DNA of 64,000 bases from contig NZ_JAJSBI010000019.1 of assembly GCF_021261325.1 (NCBI RefSeq), positions 124,001 through 188,000 on the forward strand, written 5' to 3'. The position numbers were made by a program, and so were the translations under genes. Numbering within the stretch: the first letter of the stretch is position 1; each line of letters begins with the position of its first letter. The stretch comes from Streptomyces guryensis. GTDB taxonomy: Bacteria; Actinomycetota; Actinomycetes; Streptomycetales; Streptomycetaceae. Below the pieces are notes generated by a model, which saw only the letters and a list, made by a program, of their open reading frames with translations, had not been told where the DNA came from and searched no databases. Below, piece by piece: positions 59,828-64,000 of this stretch.

Positions 59828-60853
59828 ATGCGCATCGGAGTTCTCACCGCAGGCGGCGACTGCCCCGGCCTGAACGCCGTGATCCGGTCGGTCGTGCACC
59901 GAGCGGTCGCCCAGTACGGCGACGAGGTCATCGGCTTCGAGGACGGCTACGCCGGTCTGCTCGACGGCCGCTACCGCTCCCTCGACCTCGACGACGTCGG
60001 TGGCATCCTGGCCCGCGGCGGCACGATTCTGGGCTCCTCCCGGCTGGAGCGGGACCGGCTGCGCGAGGCCTGCGAGAGCGCGGCCGACATCGCCCGTGAC
60101 TTCGGCATCGACGCGCTGATCCCGATCGGCGGCGAGGGCACGCTGACCGCGGCCCGGATGCTGAGCGACGCGGGCCTGCCGGTGGTCGGCGTCCCGAAGA
60201 CGATCGACAACGACATCTCGTCGACGGACCGGACCTTCGGTTTCGACACCGCGGTCGGCGTCGCCACGGAGGCGATGGACCGTCTGAAGACGACGGCCGA
60301 GTCGCACCAGCGCGTGATGGTCGTCGAGGTCATGGGCCGGCACGCGGGCTGGATCGCCCTCGAATCCGGCATGGCGGCGGGCGCCCACGGCATCTGCCTC
60401 CCCGAGCGCCCCTTCGACCCGGCCGACCTCGTCAAGATGGTCGAGGAGCGCTTCTCCCGAGGCAAGAAGTTCGCCGTCGTGTGCGTGGCGGAGGGCGCCC
60501 ACCCCGCCGAGGGCACCATGGACTACGGCACGGGCGAGATCGACCAGTTCGGCCACGAGCGTTTCCAGGGCATCGGTACGGCGCTGGCGTACGAGCTGGA
60601 GCGGCGGCTCGGCAAGGAGGCCAAGCCGGTCATTCTCGGCCATGTGCAGCGCGGCGGCGTCCCCACCGCCTACGACCGCGTCCTCGCCACCCGCTTCGGC
60701 TGGCACGCGGTGGAGGCGGCGCACCGGGCCGAGTTCGGCAGGATGACGGCTCTGCGCGGCACGGACATCGTGATGGTGCCGCTGGCGGAGGCCGTGACCG
60801 AGCTGAAGACGGTCCCGAAGGACCGGATGGATGAGGCGGAGTCGGTGTTCTAG
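59828..60853 (+). CDS. pfkA: 6-phosphofructokinase
   Basis: Phosphorylates fructose-6-phosphate to the 1,6-bisphosphate. The 341-aa protein starts MRIGVLTAGGDCPGLNAVIR. It keeps PIGGEGTLTAARML (glycine at the position that distinguishes ATP-using from pyrophosphate-using enzymes) and the substrate loop GVPKTIDNDISSTDRTFGFDTAVGVA. It also keeps MVVEVMGRHAGWIAL and the C-terminal HVQRGGVPTAYDRVLATR. It belongs to the Streptomyces PfkA group (SCO5426-like by position). It is divergent from pta-ackA, so glycolytic entry and acetate overflow genes share a control region. Confidence 0.96.
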   Translation: MRIGVLTAGGDCPGLNAVIRSVVHRAVAQYGDEVIGFEDGYAGLLDGRYRSLDLDDVGGILARGGTILGSSRLERDRLREACESAADIARDFGIDALIPIGGEGTLTAARMLSDAGLPVVGVPKTIDNDISSTDRTFGFDTAVGVATEAMDRLKTTAESHQRVMVVEVMGRHAGWIALESGMAAGAHGICLPERPFDPADLVKMVEERFSRGKKFAVVCVAEGAHPAEGTMDYGTGEIDQFGHERFQGIGTALAYELERRLGKEAKPVILGHVQRGGVPTAYDRVLATRFGWHAVEAAHRAEFGRMTALRGTDIVMVPLAEAVTELKTVPKDRMDEAESVF

Positions 60854-60860
60854 GTCTTCC

Positions 60861-60932
60861 CTGGGGGGCGCCGCCCCCAGACCTCCGCTTCGGCCTCGAC
60901 GGCCTCGTCCCCGAACGCCGGACGGGCTGGAA
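60861..60932 (+). repeat. Dispersed intergenic repeat, copy B
   Basis: Hairpin CTGGGGG-gcgccg-CCCCCAG (60861-60880) followed by a 33-bp block (60900-60932) nearly identical to 38425-38457. It lies 8 bp after the pfkA stop and may end that transcript. Confidence 0.75.
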
Positions 60933-60938
60933 AAGGGG

Positions 60939-61661
60939 TCATCCGGTGTTGTCCTGGACCGCTGCCCAGAAGTGGTCGACGATCCGGTCCAGGAACTCGC
61001 GGCCGGCGTCGCTCGACGCGCTGGCCGCGTTTCCGTCGCCCCAGCTCAGCGAGGCCACCATCTGCCCCTGGTACTCCTGGTGCAGCGACTGGAGGGCGTC
61101 CTGAAGGAGGTGCCGGTCCAGGGGTACGGTCTTGGCCACCGGACGGACGTACGCCTGCCAGCGCGTCGTCACGGCACTGCGCAGCAGCTCGGCCAGCTTC
61201 GGCTCGCGTCCCGTGACGGTCACGAAGTCCGGGAGTGAGAGGTCGAGCACGTCGGCGAGGGTGGCCGACTGGCGCTCGTTGCCGCGCCAGGCGTTGTGCT
61301 CCTCCATGTGCCTGTAGGCGAGGAACTCCAGGCCGACGGTGCGGGCGACGTCCTCCGGGGCGAGGCCGCGGGCGACGCGGTGCTCGCGCAGGGTGTGGGG
61401 CGGGCCGGTGATCTCGCCGGGAGAGCACCACAACACGCCTGCGAGAGCGGTGAGTTCGGGGCTGGAAGGGGCGACGGAACCGCGTTCCCAGGCGAGGACG
61501 AGATCCGGGGAGACATACGGCAGTCCGTACGAGACACGCAGGCCGTGGGCGACGTGTTCGGGGCCCATGTTGAGAGCCGTGCGGAGCCGGCGGGCGGCGG
61601 GGGCGTTGAAGGGCGGGGCGGGCTGGTTCGAGCGGACTGGACGTTGGTGCACGGGCCACAC
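60939..61661 (-). CDS. Regulator with two tandem XRE-type HTH modules
   Basis: 240 aa from a GTG at 61661 (GTG at 61652 also possible). Two related helix-turn-helix units follow each other: about residues 24-86 (RRLRTALNMGPEHVAHGLRVSYGLPYVSPDLVLAWERGSVAPSSPELTALAGVL) and about 91-150 (LREHRVARGLAPEDVARTVGLEFLAYRHMEEHNAWRGNERQSATLADVLDL), both described in part. The C-terminal 80 residues (LAELLRSAVTTRWQAYVRPVAKTVPLDRHLLQDALQSLHQEYQG) are helical. The double-XRE layout is common in Streptomyces regulators of unknown target. It faces pfkA convergently. Confidence 0.85.
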   Translation of the reverse strand: MWPVHQRPVRSNQPAPPFNAPAARRLRTALNMGPEHVAHGLRVSYGLPYVSPDLVLAWERGSVAPSSPELTALAGVLWCSPGEITGPPHTLREHRVARGLAPEDVARTVGLEFLAYRHMEEHNAWRGNERQSATLADVLDLSLPDFVTVTGREPKLAELLRSAVTTRWQAYVRPVAKTVPLDRHLLQDALQSLHQEYQGQMVASLSWGDGNAASASSDAGREFLDRIVDHFWAAVQDNTG

Positions 61662-61848
61662 CGTAGGCGGGCCGTGTCGCCGTGACTACGGTCTGTTCGG
61701 CCAGGATCACGGATTGTAGGAACGTACGGATTCGGCCACCCGTGCGGACTGGACGGGGGTGGCCGAAGATCGTCTGTCAACGTGGCGGGCGGGCTGGCGA
61801 GGATGGCGCGAAGCCGTCCGGACGGGCGGCCCGAGAGGCGGTGACTTT

Positions 61849-62289
61849 GTGAACGTCAAGCTCGAGGGGCATATTCGCGAGCGCCTGCTGGCGCCGAACT
61901 TCTGGCATCTCGCCACGGTGGGCGCGGACGGGATGCCGCACGTCTCGCCCATGTGGGCGGACATCGAAGACGAGTACGCCATGGTCAATACGTCGATCGG
62001 CCGCGTGAAGATCGACAACCTGCGGCTCGATCCCAACGTCTCGCTGTCCCACCACGACCCCGGGAACCCGTATGACCGGGCCGAGATCCGGGGGCGGGTC
62101 GTCCGTTTCGTGGAGGGCGAGGAGGCGGAGCGGGGCATGGACCGGCTGGCTCGGAAGTACATCGGCGAGGACCGGTATCCGTGGCTGCTGCCCGGCGAGC
62201 GGCGCGTGATGCTGCTGATCGAGCCGGTGCGGGTGCGGCGGGTCGTCGGAGTGGAGCCGTTCCGGGCGGGGGTGCTGCCGGAGGCGTGA
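61849..62289 (+). CDS. PPOX-class split-barrel flavin/F420-dependent protein
   Basis: 146 aa from a GTG at 61849 (GAGAGGCGG upstream). Split-barrel motifs are NFWHLATVGADGMPHVSPMWADIED, MVNTSIGRVKIDNLRLDPNVSLSHHDPGNPYDRAEIRGRVVRF and a C-terminal RRVMLLIEPVRVRRVVGVEPF. Such proteins are F420- or FMN-binding reductases, or haem/biliverdin reductases in mycobacteria. The exact cofactor cannot be told here. It is convergent with the sugar permease operon. Confidence 0.9.
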   Translation: MNVKLEGHIRERLLAPNFWHLATVGADGMPHVSPMWADIEDEYAMVNTSIGRVKIDNLRLDPNVSLSHHDPGNPYDRAEIRGRVVRFVEGEEAERGMDRLARKYIGEDRYPWLLPGERRVMLLIEPVRVRRVVGVEPFRAGVLPEA

Positions 62290-62319
62290 GCGGGTTCTCG
62301 GGCAGGCTCTTGAGCGGGC

Positions 62320-63159
62320 TCACCCCTTGACCGCCCCGCCCAGCGCGAACCCCCCGCCCAGCCGCCGGGCGATCAGCACGTACAGCAGGATCACCGGCGT
62401 CGAGTAGACGACCGAGAACGCCGCCAGCTGTCCGTACGCGACCATCCCCCGGTTGCCGAAGAACTCGTTGATGCTCACGGAGGCCGGCATCTGGTCGGGG
62501 GTCAGGAGCAGCATGAAGGGGACGAAGAAGTTCCCCCACATGACAACGAACGAGAACACCGTCACCACCGCCACTCCCGGACCCATCAGCGGCAGCACGA
62601 TCCGCACCAGTGACTGCATCGACGACGCTCCGTCCGTCCACGCCGCCTCCTCCAGCTCCTTCGGCACGCCGTCCATGAAGTTCTTCATCAGCCAGATGGC
62701 GAAGGGGAGTTGGGAGGCGGCGAAGAACAGGATCGTGCCCTGCATGGTGTCGATCAGGTTCACCTGAACGAACAGCGCGTACACCGGCACCATGATCGCA
62801 GTGATGGGCAGGCTCGTCGCGAAGAGGATGGTGAGGAGGAACGGGCGGTTCAGCCGGGACCGGAAGCGGGAGAGCGGGTACGCCGCCAGGGCCGCGCACA
62901 CCACCGTCAGCAGCGTCGCGCCGCCGCACAGGACGAGGCTGTTGAGGAGCGGTGTGAAGGTGATGTCGGAGGTCAGGATCGCGTCGAAGTTGGACCAGGT
63001 GACGCCGTCGGGTGCCTTCACCCGCAGGTCCGCGTGCGGGTCCACGGACGACAGCAGTACCCAGGCGAGGGGAAGCGCGAAGGCGGCGGCGACCACCAGC
63101 AGACCGGCGTCGGCGGCCAGTCGGCGGCTGCGGCGGCGGGAGACGAGTGTGAGGGCCAT
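62320..63159 (-). CDS. Carbohydrate ABC importer permease (MalG-type)
   Basis: 279-aa inner-membrane subunit. Six hydrophobic helices are present, and the EAA loop reads EELEEAAWTDGASSMQSLVRIVLPLMGPG (residues about 175-203), the site that contacts the ATPase. It starts 8 bp after the partner permease stop. MalG-type proteins work with MalF-type permeases and a solute-binding lipoprotein, which must lie beyond the window. The sugar is not determinable. Confidence 0.92.
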   Translation of the reverse strand: MALTLVSRRRSRRLAADAGLLVVAAAFALPLAWVLLSSVDPHADLRVKAPDGVTWSNFDAILTSDITFTPLLNSLVLCGGATLLTVVCAALAAYPLSRFRSRLNRPFLLTILFATSLPITAIMVPVYALFVQVNLIDTMQGTILFFAASQLPFAIWLMKNFMDGVPKELEEAAWTDGASSMQSLVRIVLPLMGPGVAVVTVFSFVVMWGNFFVPFMLLLTPDQMPASVSINEFFGNRGMVAYGQLAAFSVVYSTPVILLYVLIARRLGGGFALGGAVKG

Positions 63160-63167
63160 GGTGGGGG

Positions 63168-64000
63168 TCAGACCTCCGTCCGCAGCAGGCGCAGATAGAC
63201 GAGGGAGAACAGCGAGCCGACCAGGAGCAGCAGCAGGGCGACGGCGGTGCCGTAGCCGATCATGCTGTTCTGGAAGGCCTGCTCGTACATGAAGAGGGGC
63301 AGGGTCTGGCTCCTGTTGCCGGGGCCGCCTCGCGTCATCACCCAGATCAGGCCGAAGACGGACAGGGTCTGGAGGGTGTTCAGCATCAGGTTCGTGCCGA
63401 TGGAGCGGCGGATCATGGGAAGGGTGATGTGCCACATCCGGCGCCAGCCGCCCGCGCCGTCGACCTCGGCCGCCTCCGTGATCTCCTTCGGGATCTCGCC
63501 CAGCGCCGCCGAGTAGACCAGCATCGAGAAGGCCGTACCCCGCCAGACGTTCGCGAAGGACACCGCCAGGATCGGCAGGGTGAACAGCCAGTTCTGGGAC
63601 GGGAGATGGAGAAGGTTCAGGATGGCGTCCAGGGTGCCCTCGCGGCGGAAGAAGGCGTAGAGGAGGAAGCCGGCGACGACCTCGGGCAGCACCCACGCCG
63701 TGACCACGATGCCGCCCGTCAGGGTGCGGACGGGCTTGGACGCGCGCTGCATGAGCGCTGCCAGCGCCAGTCCGATGGTGTTCTGGCCGAGCAGCGACGA
63801 CACGACCGTGAACACCAGCGTCAGCCAGACCGCGTTGAGGAACTCCTCGTCCCTGAAGGCCTTGCGGAAGTTCGCGAGGCCGACGAAGGACGAGTGGGCC
63901 TGACCGGTGAGCTGGAGATCGGTGAAGGCGATGTAGGCGCAGTAGGCGATCGGGCCGGCGAGGAAGAGCAGCAGGAGGACGACGGCGGGGGAGAGGGGCA
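63168..64000 (-). CDS. Carbohydrate ABC importer permease (MalF-type), cut by window edge
   Basis: The frame runs unbroken to the last base. Visible sequence begins PLSPAVVLLLLFLAGPIAYCAYIAFTDLQ and GLANFRKAFRDEEFLNAVWLTLVFTVV, then the inner-membrane core, the EAA loop EIPKEITEAAEVDGAGGWRRMWHITLPMI, and the C-terminus LRLLRTEV. The N-terminal codons and any solute-binding gene are outside. It pairs with the following MalG-type permease. Confidence 0.9.
   Translation of the reverse strand, partial: PLSPAVVLLLLFLAGPIAYCAYIAFTDLQLTGQAHSSFVGLANFRKAFRDEEFLNAVWLTLVFTVVSSLLGQNTIGLALAALMQRASKPVRTLTGGIVVTAWVLPEVVAGFLLYAFFRREGTLDAILNLLHLPSQNWLFTLPILAVSFANVWRGTAFSMLVYSAALGEIPKEITEAAEVDGAGGWRRMWHITLPMIRRSIGTNLMLNTLQTLSVFGLIWVMTRGGPGNRSQTLPLFMYEQAFQNSMIGYGTAVALLLLLVGSLFSLVYLRLLRTEV

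Overview
The window is high-GC actinobacterial DNA and almost certainly Streptomyces. The evidence is third-position GC bias, frequent GTG starts, 4-bp ATGA/GTGA gene overlaps, the polar-growth coiled-coil pair FilP/Scy, a DasR-type chitinase promoter, and a CslA/GlxA/endoglucanase trio. From memory, the gene order (chitinase, cobalamin adenosyltransferase, 3-hydroxybutyryl-CoA dehydrogenase, nucS, filP-scy, epimerase, thiolase, MeaB-like GTPase, icmA, thioredoxin-like protein, pyk, ackA-pta, pfkA) follows the SCO5376-SCO5430 stretch of the S. coelicolor chromosome core. That correspondence was not checked by search.

Layout. 1-7.8 kb: partial membrane-anchored protein, secreted GH18 chitinase with two direct repeats upstream, a NarL-type two-component pair, a membrane protein, an OmpR-type pair and two small exported proteins. 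7.8-17.9 kb: cobalamin adenosyltransferase, drug-type ABC exporter with TetR, 3-hydroxyacyl-CoA dehydrogenase, STAS protein, a large ATPase with an extracytoplasmic Ser/Thr/Pro tail, NucS, an SCO5389-type protein, an LLM oxidoreductase and a Zn-ligand protein. 18-22 kb: two paralogous ABC transporter pairs in tandem. 22.2-27.3 kb: filP and scy. 27.4-30.3 kb: methylmalonyl-CoA epimerase, thiolase and MeaB-like GTPase.

30.27-32.56 kb is an insertion-scarred stretch. It holds a TnpB-only IS200/IS605-type element with ISDra2-like ends (TTGAT / TCAA), a small ORF homologous to the N-terminus of a different TnpB coupled to the intact tnpB, and a frameshifted histidine-kinase remnant. 32.5-38.3 kb: MarR, three tandem AIM24-family genes, a DUF3817 plus thiamine-binding pair, and a SRPBCC/DUF4166/TetR operon with its own operators. 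38.3-43.5 kb: a cellulose-synthase-like glycosyltransferase, a GlxA-like copper radical oxidase and a GH6 lipoprotein, bordered by a dispersed repeat. 43.6-46 kb contains decaying genes: a regulator that looks N-truncated and a gene frameshifted by a 10-bp tandem duplication.

46-64 kb: icmA, whose ATG sits 8 nt past a 24-bp perfect palindrome; secreted serine protease; TetR with operator; thioredoxin-TPR protein; a long regulatory leader followed by a DUF6230/DUF6114/Ser-Thr-rich export operon; a small secreted protein; pyk, pta-ackA and pfkA (lower glycolysis and acetate overflow); a two-HTH regulator; a split-barrel flavoenzyme; and the permeases of a sugar ABC importer cut by the window end.

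Functional links. The adenosyltransferase, epimerase, MeaB-like GTPase, IcmA, thiolase and hydroxybutyryl-CoA dehydrogenase can together feed and interconvert butyryl-, isobutyryl- and methylmalonyl-CoA, which are polyketide and propionate-type precursors. Pyk/Pta/AckA/PfkA supply acetyl units. FilP/Scy and CslA/GlxA both act at growing hyphal tips in characterised streptomycetes.
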